From contig JAEYSM010000076.1 of the NCBI GenBank assembly GCA_023434665.1, positions 1-35,174 of the forward strand: DNA of 35,174 nt, written 5' to 3'. The notes below the pieces were generated by a model. It worked only from the letters and a program-made list of their open reading frames with translations. It searched no databases and was not told where the DNA came from. Origin of the DNA: Bacteroidota bacterium (GTDB lineage Bacteria > Bacteroidota > Bacteroidia > Bacteroidales > Lentimicrobiaceae). Shown here in pieces: positions 7,309 through 16,115 of the stretch. How positions within the stretch are numbered: the stretch's first letter is position 1; each line of letters begins with the position of its first letter. The position numbers were made by a program, and so were the translations under genes.

Positions 7309-8210
7309 TGAAACATCTAATCAGTCTTTTTTTATTTCTGATGTTCTTTGCTAATGCTAATAGTCAGGAATTCAACGTAGTGGTTCAGGTTACCTCACCT
7401 CAAGTTGAAGGTACGGAAAAGAAAGTTTTCGAGACTCTTCAGCAGGAACTAAATGACTTCGTGAACAACAGAAAGTGGACCAACTTCTCTTATAAACCTG
7501 AAGAGCGTATTGAAGGAACTATTCTCATTACAGTTAGTCAGAGAGTTTCAAGTGACCAGTTTGTCGCCCGAATGAATATTGCCTTGCGCCGTCCAGTGTT
7601 TAACGCCTCTTACAATACTACGCTTCTCAACTATATTGACAGGGATTTTGAATTCACATACGTTGAATTTCAGCCACTAGAGTTTAACGACAATGTTTTT
7701 ACATCCAATCTGACCTCGACAATCGCATACTATTTGTACATGTTTCTTGGTATTGATGGTGATACTTTTGCAAGAAATGGTGGGTCTCCCTACTTCGAGA
7801 GAGCACAGAATATTGTGAATCTTGCACAAAATGCTAGAGAGAAGGGGTGGAAAGCTTTTGAAAGTCAAAAAAACCGGTATTGGTTGGTTGAAAACCTAGT
7901 TAACCCTACTTATGCCCCAGTCAGAGAAGCTCTTTATAAATATCATCGTTTAGGACTTGATGTTATGGCAGATGATGTTGAAAGAGGCAGATCATCAATT
8001 AATGAAAGTCTTGAACTTTTGCGTAGAGCCAACCGTGAAAGACCTGGTCTTTTTATTCTTCAATTGTTTCTTGAAGCAAAAAGGGATGAACTGGTCAATA
8101 TATATTCAGGAGCTTCTCCAATGGATAAAACTAATGCAGTTAATATCCTGAAAGAAATAGATCCATCCAACGCAGCCAGATACCAAAGAATTCTTGAAGC
8201 TAAACAATAA
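7308..8210 (+). CDS. DUF4835 periplasmic/envelope protein (PorD-type)
   Basis: A 300-residue exported protein: signal peptide MKHLISLFLFLMFFANANSQ, then a beta-rich N-terminal half (EFNVVVQVTSPQVEGTEKKVF, FQPLEFNDNVFTSN, YYLYMFLGIDGDTFARNGG) and a helical C-terminal half. The sequence and its position between coaBC and recN match the DUF4835 family. I recall this family being annotated as type IX secretion protein PorD, but the window holds no other T9SS gene to support that role. It is translationally coupled to coaBC (TAATG overlap). Confidence 0.82.
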   Translation: MKHLISLFLFLMFFANANSQEFNVVVQVTSPQVEGTEKKVFETLQQELNDFVNNRKWTNFSYKPEERIEGTILITVSQRVSSDQFVARMNIALRRPVFNASYNTTLLNYIDRDFEFTYVEFQPLEFNDNVFTSNLTSTIAYYLYMFLGIDGDTFARNGGSPYFERAQNIVNLAQNAREKGWKAFESQKNRYWLVENLVNPTYAPVREALYKYHRLGLDVMADDVERGRSSINESLELLRRANRERPGLFILQLFLEAKRDELVNIYSGASPMDKTNAVNILKEIDPSNAARYQRILEAKQ

Positions 8211-8232
8211 GTAGAGCTTAATTACTTTTTTT

Positions 8233-8240
8233 TAACTTTG
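8233..8240 (+). promoter_or_regulatory. -7 box of recN
   Basis: TAACTTTG ending 17 nt before the recN ATG; no TTG at the ideal -33 distance. It suggests recN can be transcribed apart from the upstream bamD operon. Confidence 0.45.
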
Positions 8241-8257
8241 CTTCAAATCTGTATAAT

Positions 8258-9931
8258 ATGCTGAATAGGCTATCAATTAATAATTATGCCCTGATTCGTA
8301 ATCTTGAAATAGCATTCAGCAAATCATTTACTGTCATTACAGGTGAGACCGGTGCGGGAAAATCAATTATTCTAGGAGCATTAGGTTTGATACTTGGAAA
8401 TCGTGCAGATAATCTCAATTATCCTGATCCAGATAAGAAATGTAGCATTGAAGGGATCTTTGATATAAGTGAATGTGACCTGGAAAACTTTTTTGAAGAA
8501 AACAACCTTGATTACGATCAAAGTTGCATAATTCGCAGAGAAATAACCCCTCAGGGAAAATCGAGAGCTTTCATCAATGATACTCCCGTTAACCTGAATC
8601 AATTAAAAGAACTCACTAGTAAACTTATAGATGTCCATTCTCAGCATCAGACGCTTTTATTAAGAGAAAACTCTTTTCAATTATCTGTTGTAGATGCCAT
8701 TGCTGCAAATAAGTCACTTTTGAAGCAGTATAAAGTTGCATATAAAAAATGGCAGAAACTTTCTGCTGAGCTAGCAATTGCTCAATCTGAAAATCAAAAG
8801 GCTAAAACTGAATTGGATTACCTAAATTTCTTAGTTGACGAATTGAGTAAAGCCCAATTAAAGCAAGGTGAACAAGAATTGTTGGAAGAAGAACTGGAAG
8901 TCCAAAACCACTCTGAGGATATTAAGACAAAACTTTTTCGGTCGACGGAATTATTGCTTAATAATGACGAAAATATAATCCGAAGTCTAAAAGAAGTCAA
9001 TAATCTTGTGAATTCTGCATCAAGGCATTATAGCGAAATCAAGAACCTTGACGAAAGAATAAGCAGCTGCATTATTGAATTAAGAGATATTGCTGCTATT
9101 ATTGAAAAATCAGCTGAATCAATTAGTTTCAAGCCAGAAAGAATGCAAGAAATCAATGACAGACTCGATATTATTTATAAGCTTTTACAAAAGCACCATC
9201 TAAGTAATGTTGATGAACTGATTACTTTTCAGTCAGACATTGAGAATAAAATTAAATCAATAGATTCTCTTGAAGAAAAAGTGCAGAAGCTGATAGTGGA
9301 AGTTCAAAAAGTTTTTGATGAACTTATTGCCCTTGCCAAGAATTTATCAGATAGAAGAAAAGCAGTGTTTGGAGAAATTGAAACAGCAATTATCGAAACC
9401 ATTGCACAAATAGGCATTAAGGATGCTACATTTAAACTGGATTGGAGAGTAAAAGAAGAACTAGCCAAGGAAGGATTCGATGAAGTTAAATTTCTTTTCT
9501 CTGCTAATAAAGGCGTTGAACCTGATGATGTTTCCAGAATAGCATCAGGAGGTGAGCTTTCGAGGTTAATGTTAGCCGTCAAATCTCTGGTTTCGACACA
9601 GAATTTGCTTCCTACAATTGTTTTTGATGAGATTGACAGTGGAATAAGTGGTGATATCGGCGGAAAGGTTGGGAAAATACTCCGAGGTATATCTAATAAT
9701 ATGCAAGTGATCGCGATAACACATTTACCTCAGATTGCCGCGTTAAGTGATGAACATTACAAGGTCAGTAAAATTACAGATACAGAAAACACTTGGTCTG
9801 AAATTCGTAAACTTAACAAAGAAGAGCAAGTCGATGAACTAGCTTTAATGATAAGTGGAGATCAAAATTCTCAAAAAGCCAGAGAAGCTGCGCTTGAATT
9901 AATTGAGAATGGTACTGTTGAGAGTAGATGA
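8258..9931 (+). CDS. recN: DNA repair protein RecN
   Basis: A 557-residue SMC-like ATPase acting early in double-strand break repair. Walker A GETGAGKS is at 29-36, the long coiled coil fills the middle (about 150-370), and the C-terminal head has the ABC signature RIASGGELSRLMLAVK and Walker B TIVFDEIDSGISG followed by VIAITHLPQIAALSDEHYKV. Length matches E. coli RecN (553). ATG at 8258 gives the canonical start MLNRLSINNYALIRNLEI. fabI follows after 88 nt. Confidence 0.96.
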   Translation: MLNRLSINNYALIRNLEIAFSKSFTVITGETGAGKSIILGALGLILGNRADNLNYPDPDKKCSIEGIFDISECDLENFFEENNLDYDQSCIIRREITPQGKSRAFINDTPVNLNQLKELTSKLIDVHSQHQTLLLRENSFQLSVVDAIAANKSLLKQYKVAYKKWQKLSAELAIAQSENQKAKTELDYLNFLVDELSKAQLKQGEQELLEEELEVQNHSEDIKTKLFRSTELLLNNDENIIRSLKEVNNLVNSASRHYSEIKNLDERISSCIIELRDIAAIIEKSAESISFKPERMQEINDRLDIIYKLLQKHHLSNVDELITFQSDIENKIKSIDSLEEKVQKLIVEVQKVFDELIALAKNLSDRRKAVFGEIETAIIETIAQIGIKDATFKLDWRVKEELAKEGFDEVKFLFSANKGVEPDDVSRIASGGELSRLMLAVKSLVSTQNLLPTIVFDEIDSGISGDIGGKVGKILRGISNNMQVIAITHLPQIAALSDEHYKVSKITDTENTWSEIRKLNKEEQVDELALMISGDQNSQKAREAALELIENGTVESR

Positions 9932-10019
9932 TGCGTCCATAAAAGATTCTTATTCAAACATAAATACAAGAAGTTTGTTTCAGAGACTTCATTTAATTAC
10001 CTATTTAAATATCAATGAT

Positions 10020-10886
10020 ATGGCTTACAATTTACTCAAAGGGAAAAAAGGGATCATATTCGGTGCTTTGAATAATATGTCAATTGCTTGGAAAGTAGCA
10101 GAAAAAGCACATGAAGAAGGAGCAGAACTTGTATTGACAAATACTCCAATTGCAATAAGAATGGGCGAGTTAGACGAACTTGCAAAGGCAACTGGTAGTA
10201 TGATGATTCCGGCAGACGCCACAAATGTTAACGACCTTGAGAATTTGTTTAAAAATTCAATGGAGCACTTTGGTGGACAGGTTGACTTCATACTTCATTC
10301 TATAGGCATGTCGCCAAATGTGCGTAAAAAGCTTCCTTACGATAATCTTAATTATGATTTCTTTTCAAAAACTCTTGATATTTCGGCTCTTTCATTCCAT
10401 AAAATGATATCAGCTGCAAAAAAACATGATGCAATAAAGGAATGGGGCTCGATAGTCGCATTATCCTATATTGCTGCGCAGCGTACTCTTTATGAATACA
10501 ATGATATGGCTGATGCCAAAGCTATACTGGAATCAATTGCCAGAAGTTTTGGATATATTTATGGTAGAGAAAAAAATGTCAGAATCAACACAATATCCCA
10601 ATCTCCAACACCTACTACTGCTGGTCAGGGTGTTAAGGGTTTCAATGCTCTGATGGACTTCACTGAAAGGATGTCACCCCTTGGAAATGCCAGTGCGGAT
10701 GAGTGTGCTGACTACTGCATAACATTGTTTTCTGATCTTACCCGGAAAGTCACCATGCAGAACTTATTTCACGACGGTGGTTTTAGCAGTATGGGAATGA
10801 GTGCCCGGGCCATGCATCAGTATAACAAGAGCCTGGAATGTAAGGAGTGTCAACAAAATCCATTCAATGAACCCGGTTCATTTTAA
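10020..10886 (+). CDS. fabI: enoyl-[acyl-carrier-protein] reductase (NADH) FabI
   Basis: A 288-residue short-chain dehydrogenase/reductase that performs the last reduction of fatty-acid elongation. Start is ATG at 10020 (MAYNLLKGKKGIIFGALNN); the frame stays open further upstream but the family N-terminus begins here. The nucleotide-binding part has GIIFGALNNMSIAWKVA. The catalytic set Y150, Y160 and K167 (SYIAAQRTLYEYNDMADAK) matches E. coli FabI Y146/Y156/K163 in spacing. The substrate loop TPTTAGQGVKGF follows. It carries a C-terminal tail with Cys residues (KSLECKECQQNPFNEPGSF) longer than in E. coli. About 255 nt separate it from the etf operon. Confidence 0.93.
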   Translation: MAYNLLKGKKGIIFGALNNMSIAWKVAEKAHEEGAELVLTNTPIAIRMGELDELAKATGSMMIPADATNVNDLENLFKNSMEHFGGQVDFILHSIGMSPNVRKKLPYDNLNYDFFSKTLDISALSFHKMISAAKKHDAIKEWGSIVALSYIAAQRTLYEYNDMADAKAILESIARSFGYIYGREKNVRINTISQSPTPTTAGQGVKGFNALMDFTERMSPLGNASADECADYCITLFSDLTRKVTMQNLFHDGGFSSMGMSARAMHQYNKSLECKECQQNPFNEPGSF

Positions 10887-11028
10887 TTAATGTAATCATA
10901 ATTTTTCATTGTCGATTATTTAGATGCTGCACAATGTAAGGATCCTTTCTCACATTTTTGTAGCTCTTCCTCTCTCTATTTGGAATATATCTAAACGATT
11001 GAAAGCGGGACTCAACCATTAAAATAAG

Positions 11029-11059
11029 TTTGTTGTTTCGGCGCAAAGTCTTAATTTTG
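11029..11059 (+). promoter_or_regulatory. promoter of the etfB-etfA-ACAD operon
   Basis: TTTG (11029-11032), 19 nt, TAATTTTG (11052-11059): full -33/-7 consensus, giving an untranslated leader of about 80 nt before etfB. A second, incomplete -7-like match (TATTTTG, 11111-11117) lies closer to the gene. Confidence 0.75.
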
Positions 11060-11141
11060 CACCTGGTTTAACCTTAACATGGTAAAACCTGCGTATGTGC
11101 TTAAATTCACTATTTTGCATCATTCTAACACACTATAATCT

Positions 11142-12014
11142 ATGAGTTTCAGAATCATTGTGCTTGCTAAGCAGGTGCCCGATACCCGTAATGTGGGTAA
11201 AGATGCCATGAAGGCTGACGGTACCGTTAACAGGGCAGCATTACCAGCTATTTTCAATCCCGAAGATCTTAATGCACTTGAACTAGCATTAAGAATAAAA
11301 GATAAAATGGCTGATTGTGAAGTTATTGTTTTGACTATGGGTCCATTCAGAGCAGCTGAAATCATCCGCGAAGCAATGTACCGCGGAGCAGACAAAGGAT
11401 ATTTATTAACTGACAGAAAATTTGCTGGTAGTGATACGCTAGCTACATCTTATGCTTTATCTCTGGCTGTTAAGAAACTTGAACCTTTCCATCTTCTCAT
11501 AGCGGGACGCCAAGCTATTGATGGTGATACAGCTCAAGTTGGTCCCCAGGTAGCAGAAAAACTCCACCTTCCTCAAGTAACATATGCTGAAGAAGTGGTT
11601 GATATCTCAAATGACAGCATAACTATAAAACGTCGTCTTGAAAGAGGGGTTGAAGTTGTGAAGTCTAAATTACCATGCGCTCTTACTGCTCATAGTTCAG
11701 CTCCTCCATGCAGGTATAGACTTGCTAAGAACCTTTTGAAATTTAAACATTCAAGAACAGTTACTGAGTTGCAAAATGAAACAAAAGATTATACAGAACT
11801 CTACAACCTGCGACCTTATCTACAATTGGAAGAGTGGACTGTCGACGATCTTCATGCAGATGTTTCAGGGCTTGGATTGTCTGGTTCGCCGACCAAAGTA
11901 AAAAAAATCGAAAATGTTGTTTTTCAGGCAAAGGATTCAAAAGTTCTGACTTCCTCTGATGAAGATATCAATAACCTTATGAAAGAACTGCTCGACAGTC
12001 ATGTAATTGGATAA
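11142..12014 (+). CDS. etfB: electron transfer flavoprotein subunit beta
   Basis: 290 residues beginning MSFRIIVLAKQVPDTRNVGKDAM, typical of EtfB. It has the core VIVLTMGPFRAAEIIREAMYRGAD and LLIAGRQAIDGDTAQVGPQVAEKL (the AMP-binding region). With EtfA it forms a soluble heterodimer that takes electrons from acyl-CoA dehydrogenases. It is the first gene of a three-gene operon with etfA (29 nt gap) and an acyl-CoA dehydrogenase (27 nt gap), which points to fatty- or amino-acid-derived acyl-CoA oxidation. Length is slightly above the classic 250-260 because of a C-terminal extension common in this phylum. Confidence 0.93.
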   Translation: MSFRIIVLAKQVPDTRNVGKDAMKADGTVNRAALPAIFNPEDLNALELALRIKDKMADCEVIVLTMGPFRAAEIIREAMYRGADKGYLLTDRKFAGSDTLATSYALSLAVKKLEPFHLLIAGRQAIDGDTAQVGPQVAEKLHLPQVTYAEEVVDISNDSITIKRRLERGVEVVKSKLPCALTAHSSAPPCRYRLAKNLLKFKHSRTVTELQNETKDYTELYNLRPYLQLEEWTVDDLHADVSGLGLSGSPTKVKKIENVVFQAKDSKVLTSSDEDINNLMKELLDSHVIG

Positions 12015-12043
12015 ACAATTTCTATAATCTAAACCTGAAAACA

Positions 12044-13063
12044 GTGAATAACATATTTGTATACTGCGAGATAACAGAAGAAAAAACAATAGCAGACGTA
12101 AGCCTTGAATTATTGTCTAAGGGTCGCAAATTAGCCAACGAATTAAATGTTAAACTTGAGGCTATAGTAATTGGAAGCAAACTGGAAGGCATTGAAAAAA
12201 AAGTTTTTCCTTTTGGAGTTGATATTGTCCATACTGCTGACGATGAAAGACTGTTCCCTTACACTACGCTACCGCATGCAGCGTTGATTATCAATCTATT
12301 TAAGAATGAGAATCCTGAAATTGCACTCTTTGGAGCAACTTCAATAGGAAGGGATCTGGCACCCCGTATTGCATCAGCTATGAGATGTGGTCTTACAGCA
12401 GATTGTACGAGCCTGGAAATAGGAGATCATTTTGAGAATAAATCTCAAACTGAATACAAGAACTTATTGTATCAGATCAGACCAGCTTTTGGTGGAAATA
12501 TCATTGCCACAATCATTAATCCAGAAACACGTCCTCAAATGGCAACAGTTAGAGAAGGCGTCATGAAAATGGAAGTATTTAATCCAGAGTATAAAGGTTC
12601 TGTTAAACCGATTGATTTAAATGTTTTAACTGATGATGTTTTTGCTGTTGAGATCCTTGAGCGGCATATGGAACAAAGTAAAGTGAACATAAAAAATTCA
12701 CAGGTTATTGTTGCCGGAGGTTATGGTGTAGGTTCCAGAGAAAATTTTCAGCTGTTATATAATCTTGCTGATGTTCTTGGAGCTCAGGTTGGTGCTTCAA
12801 GGGCGGCTGTCGATGCTGGTTATGTAGAACATGAACGTCAGATAGGACAAACAGGTGTTACTGTACGTCCAAAATTATACATTGCTTGTGGAATTTCAGG
12901 AGCAGTTCAACATAGAGCAGGAATGGATCAATCAGCTCAGATTATTTCTATTAATACCGATGTAAATGCTCCTATTAATAATATCGCAGATTTTACTATT
13001 ATTGGAAGTATCACTGATGTGATACCCAAAATGATAAAATACTACAAGGCAAATTCAAAATAG
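12044..13063 (+). CDS. etfA: electron transfer flavoprotein subunit alpha
   Basis: 339 residues with GTG start at 12044 (ACAGTGAATAAC). The N-terminal half packs with EtfB (LFGATSIGRDLAPRIASAMRCGLTADC). The C-terminal FAD domain has VIVAGGYGVGSRENFQLL, VGASRAAVDAGYVEHERQIGQTG, PKLYIACGISGAVQHRAGM and SAQIISINTDVNAPI, all diagnostic of EtfA. It works as a heterodimer with EtfB upstream and passes electrons onward from the acyl-CoA dehydrogenase encoded next; the final acceptor is not encoded here. Confidence 0.95.
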   Translation: MNNIFVYCEITEEKTIADVSLELLSKGRKLANELNVKLEAIVIGSKLEGIEKKVFPFGVDIVHTADDERLFPYTTLPHAALIINLFKNENPEIALFGATSIGRDLAPRIASAMRCGLTADCTSLEIGDHFENKSQTEYKNLLYQIRPAFGGNIIATIINPETRPQMATVREGVMKMEVFNPEYKGSVKPIDLNVLTDDVFAVEILERHMEQSKVNIKNSQVIVAGGYGVGSRENFQLLYNLADVLGAQVGASRAAVDAGYVEHERQIGQTGVTVRPKLYIACGISGAVQHRAGMDQSAQIISINTDVNAPINNIADFTIIGSITDVIPKMIKYYKANSK

Positions 13064-13090
13064 TGCAAAGCTTACAAGAAACTAAGAAAA

Positions 13091-14794
13091 ATGGCAAATT
13101 TTTATCAAGATAACGAAAACCTGAAATTCCATCTTACTCATCCTCTGATGGAAAAAATTGTTAGGCTTAAAGAGAAAGACTATATAGAAAAAGATCAGTT
13201 TGATTTTGCACCCCGGGATTTTGAGGATGCTATTGATAATTATGATAAAGTACTCGATATAGTAGGAGAAATCTCAGGAGATATAATTTCTCCCAATGCT
13301 GAAGAGGTTGATCATGTTGGGCCTCAACTTATTGACAATGAGGTGAAATATGCACCAGGTACTGCTGATAACCTTGAAGCATTGAAAAATTCAGGTCTGA
13401 TTGGTATGTCTTTACCAAGAGAATACGATGGATTAAATTTTCCAATGATTCCTTATGTAATGGCTGCTGAGATTGTATCGCGTGCTGATGCCGGATTTGC
13501 GAATATTTGGGGATTGCAGGATTGTGCCGAAACAATACATGAGTTTGCTTCTGAAGAAATTAAAAAGGAATACTTGCCCAGATTCAATAAAGGAGCCACT
13601 GCCGCTATGGACTTAACAGAACCTGATGCTGGAAGTGATCTTCAGGCAGTTCAACTAAAAGCAACATTTAGTACTTCAGATAACACATGGTATCTTGACG
13701 GTGTAAAGCGTTTTATTACGAATGGTGATGCTGATATATCACTGGTATTGGCCCGTTCTGAACCAAATACTACCGATGCAAGAGGACTATCACTATTTGT
13801 TTATGAGCGTTCTAGTAAAGCTGTAACCATAAGAAGAATAGAAAATAAGCTCGGAATAAAAGGTTCTCCTACTTGTGAGTTGGTGTTTAGAAACGCACCT
13901 GCAAAACTAATAGGTGATACAAAATTAGGTCTTATTAAATATGTAATGTCATTGATGAATTCAGCACGACTTGGCGTTGGTGCACAGTCTGTGGGAATTG
14001 CTGAAGCAGCATGGAGAGAAGCCCAAAAGTATGCTGAGGAACGTGAACAGTTTGGAAAAGCAATTATTCAATATCCAGCTGTTTATGAACTTTTGACTAA
14101 CATGAAAGTAAAAACTGACGCTATAAGAACCCTTCTCTATGAAACTGCCAGATTTGTTGATATATATAAGGCTTACACATTTATAAGTCACGATCGAAAA
14201 CTTGATGCCAGTGAAAGAGAAGATTTCAAAAACTATCTAAAGCTTGCTGATGTTTACACTCCATTATTGAAACTGATGTCAAGTGAGTATTGTAATCAGA
14301 TAGCTTATGATGCTCTTCAGATTCATGGTGGCGCTGGTTTCATGAAAGATTTTCCAATCGAACGTATATACCGTGATGCAAGAATTACTACAATTTATGA
14401 AGGGACTTCACAACTACAGGTTGTAGCAGCTATCAGGGGTGTTAGCACCGGCATTTATTCTAAAGCGATGCAAAATTACTTAAACACTCCTGTTAAACCA
14501 GAACTTGAGTATTTAAAATCTGTGTTAGAGAAAATGACCGATCAATTTGGTAAGATTGTTGATAAAGTAAATGAACAGGAAACGCCTGAGTTTGTTGATT
14601 TTCATGCACGCAGACTTGTTGAAATGGCTGGTAATATTATTATGGGATTCCTTCTGTTACATGATGCGAACCGAGATGATAAATACGCCCGTTCAGCAGA
14701 TATTTTTATCCGCATGGGTAGGGCAGACAATATTTCAAAGGTAAGTTTGATTAACCAGAGTCACCCCAAGGACCTGGGAGCTTATAAAGCATAA
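13091..14794 (+). CDS. acyl-CoA dehydrogenase
   Basis: A 567-residue FAD enzyme of the acyl-CoA dehydrogenase superfamily. It has the N-terminal helical domain (GLIGMSLPREYDGLNFPMIPYVMAAEIVSRAD), the flavin-binding beta domain (AMDLTEPDAGSDLQAV, GVKRFITNGDADISLV), and the C-terminal helical domain (SARLGVGAQSVGIAEAAW, YAEEREQFGKAI). The catalytic glutamate lies in RITTIYEGTSQLQVVAAI. It is longer than short-chain ACADs (about 380) because of a C-terminal extension of about 130 residues. Chain-length preference cannot be read. It is the last gene of the etf operon and presumably delivers electrons to EtfAB. Confidence 0.93.
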   Translation: MANFYQDNENLKFHLTHPLMEKIVRLKEKDYIEKDQFDFAPRDFEDAIDNYDKVLDIVGEISGDIISPNAEEVDHVGPQLIDNEVKYAPGTADNLEALKNSGLIGMSLPREYDGLNFPMIPYVMAAEIVSRADAGFANIWGLQDCAETIHEFASEEIKKEYLPRFNKGATAAMDLTEPDAGSDLQAVQLKATFSTSDNTWYLDGVKRFITNGDADISLVLARSEPNTTDARGLSLFVYERSSKAVTIRRIENKLGIKGSPTCELVFRNAPAKLIGDTKLGLIKYVMSLMNSARLGVGAQSVGIAEAAWREAQKYAEEREQFGKAIIQYPAVYELLTNMKVKTDAIRTLLYETARFVDIYKAYTFISHDRKLDASEREDFKNYLKLADVYTPLLKLMSSEYCNQIAYDALQIHGGAGFMKDFPIERIYRDARITTIYEGTSQLQVVAAIRGVSTGIYSKAMQNYLNTPVKPELEYLKSVLEKMTDQFGKIVDKVNEQETPEFVDFHARRLVEMAGNIIMGFLLLHDANRDDKYARSADIFIRMGRADNISKVSLINQSHPKDLGAYKA

Positions 14795-14829
14795 TTAGCT
14801 TGGGGATACAAACCTTTTTTACTACTTGC

Positions 14830-14867
14830 AAAGCAAAAGGCGGCCCATGATGACCGCCTTTTGCTTT
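14830..14867. terminator. bidirectional intrinsic terminator between ACAD and glutathione peroxidase
   Basis: A perfect 14-bp stem AAAGCAAAAGGCGG (14830-14843) / CCGCCTTTTGCTTT (14854-14867) with a 10-nt loop. It sits between two convergent genes, and the A/T-rich stem ends act as T-tracts on either strand. Confidence 0.88.
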
Positions 14868-14883
14868 TAAGTTATATGTTCTA

Positions 14884-15438
14884 TTAAATGCCAAGTGATT
14901 TACCTTCAATCCATTTAATAACCTCTTCAGAATCTGCCTTCTCCTTCGGTTCTATCATGCCAACGAGTTGCCCCTTTTCATTGATGAGATACTTCTGAAA
15001 GTTCCAGGATACTTTAGAATCCATTTTCCCATTTAATTCTTTGATGGTTAACCATTTATAAATAGGATCCATATCATTTCCTTTAACTGAGACTTTGGTC
15101 ATCATGGGGAAAGTTACACCATAATTTATTTCACAAAATTCAGCTATCTCTTCATTACTGCCGGGTTCCTGATTCATAAAGTTATTAGCAGGAAATCCAA
15201 TAATAATAAAATTCTGATTGCTATATTTTTCGTACAACGCTTGTAAATCTTTATATTGTGGTGTATTTCCGCATTTAGAAGCTGTGTTAACTACCATAAC
15301 TTTTTTACCTTTCAGTTCAGAGAAGTTGAATTGCTCACCTGTTAAGGTTTGAGTTTTGAGATTATAAAATGTTTCTTGTGCTTTCACAATTTCAACTGAT
15401 ATTAGTATGATTAATAATATTGAAACTATTTTTTTCAT
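14884..15438 (-). CDS. exported glutathione peroxidase-family thiol peroxidase
   Basis: 184 residues with signal peptide MKKIVSILLIILISVEIVKAQ, so it is periplasmic or secreted. The peroxidatic Cys is C56 in NTASKCGNTPQY, and the other members of the catalytic tetrad are Q90 (FMNQEPGSNEE), W145 and N146 (SWNFQKYL). A resolving-type Cys is at C102 (EFCEINYGVTFP), so it is likely a thioredoxin-dependent 2-Cys enzyme. The frequently conserved Cys of FPCNQF is Ala here (GFPANNF). It removes hydroperoxides. It is monocistronic between the bidirectional terminator and the curli subunit genes. Confidence 0.9.
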   Translation of the reverse strand: MKKIVSILLIILISVEIVKAQETFYNLKTQTLTGEQFNFSELKGKKVMVVNTASKCGNTPQYKDLQALYEKYSNQNFIIIGFPANNFMNQEPGSNEEIAEFCEINYGVTFPMMTKVSVKGNDMDPIYKWLTIKELNGKMDSKVSWNFQKYLINEKGQLVGMIEPKEKADSEEVIKWIEGKSLGI

Positions 15439-15506
15439 AGTGTTTACGTTTGCCGCATATTAACACACGTGTCCATATTAAGTTTTGGTGTTTATACAAT
15501 TTTAAG

Positions 15507-15539
15507 AAAAAAGGCTGATCCACTTATGAACAGCCTTCT
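15507..15539 (-). terminator. terminator of the csgA-csgB transcript
   Basis: On the minus strand AAGGCTG and CAGCCTT (15531-15537 / 15511-15517) form a stem with a 13-nt loop, extended by flanking A/T pairs and followed by TTTTTTCTT. It lies about 25 nt downstream of the csgB-like stop. Confidence 0.75.
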
Positions 15540-15564
15540 TTCATCTCTCATAGGAATTCAACCC

Positions 15565-16068
15565 TTATCTTAGTTGCATTCTGATTCCGTTACCTTCCTG
15601 CAAAATGCGCATTCCCGGCAAAGGGGTACTACCAACATTAAAATAATTTCCATTTCCAATTTGGAAAAGCATAAAGTCCTGAGTATCTCCTTTGATTTCT
15701 CTGTAGGCATAATTAGAATTCCCTTTTTGTCCAATAAAGGCAAAGTTACTATTGCCTGATATGGTAATTCCGGCTTCGTTATAATTGCCATATTGTACAA
15801 TCCCTGAATAATTATCTTCGCCATTCTGAATAACCGAAGCATCATTATAATCACCAATCTGAAAAAGCGATGAAACATTATTCATCAGAGGTATAGGAAT
15901 TTTCGGCTGAGAGATAATTCCATCCGGTAAAATCGACATTTCAGTCAACTGCGTTATAAACACATTGTCCTCATTATGGGCTTCCCATACAGAAACGTCC
16001 TGAGCAATCAGAATTTGAGACAGGAAGAGCAGGAATAATGTTCCTATTAAATTTGATTTCAGATTCAT
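15565..16068 (-). CDS. curlin-repeat protein (CsgB-like minor subunit)
   Basis: 167 residues: signal peptide MNLKSNLIGTLFLLFLSQILIAQ, a spacer of about 50 residues, then about five curlin-like strand-turn repeats of the form x-x-Q-x-G-x-x-N-x-A (FQIGDYNDASVIQNG, IVQYGNYNEAGI, FIGQKGNSNYAY, LFQIGNGNYFNVG, ILQEGNGIRMQLR). The basic C-terminus (GIRMQLR) recalls E. coli CsgB, whose last repeat anchors the nucleator to the cell surface. That makes CsgB the best guess, but the subunit role is inferred. The reading frame is intact. It is downstream of the csgA-like gene with a 47-nt gap, followed by a terminator. Confidence 0.8.
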   Translation of the reverse strand: MNLKSNLIGTLFLLFLSQILIAQDVSVWEAHNEDNVFITQLTEMSILPDGIISQPKIPIPLMNNVSSLFQIGDYNDASVIQNGEDNYSGIVQYGNYNEAGITISGNSNFAFIGQKGNSNYAYREIKGDTQDFMLFQIGNGNYFNVGSTPLPGMRILQEGNGIRMQLR

Positions 16069-16115
16069 CGGTAAATATGGTTTTTAATTAAACAGGTTAT
16101 GACAGAAAAAAACTA

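Noticed and set aside
9903..10019. Upstream extension of fabI by 39 codons
   Set aside because: FabI homologues begin at the ATG at 10020, and the extension overlaps the end of recN and has no family similarity.
11120..11395. Minus-strand frame of 91 codons opposite etfB
   Set aside because: Antisense shadow of a well-supported gene.
15570..15878. Minus-strand frame of 102 codons overlapping the csgB-like gene
   Set aside because: It is in a different frame from the curlin repeats and has no start context; the csgB-like frame has a signal peptide and repeats.
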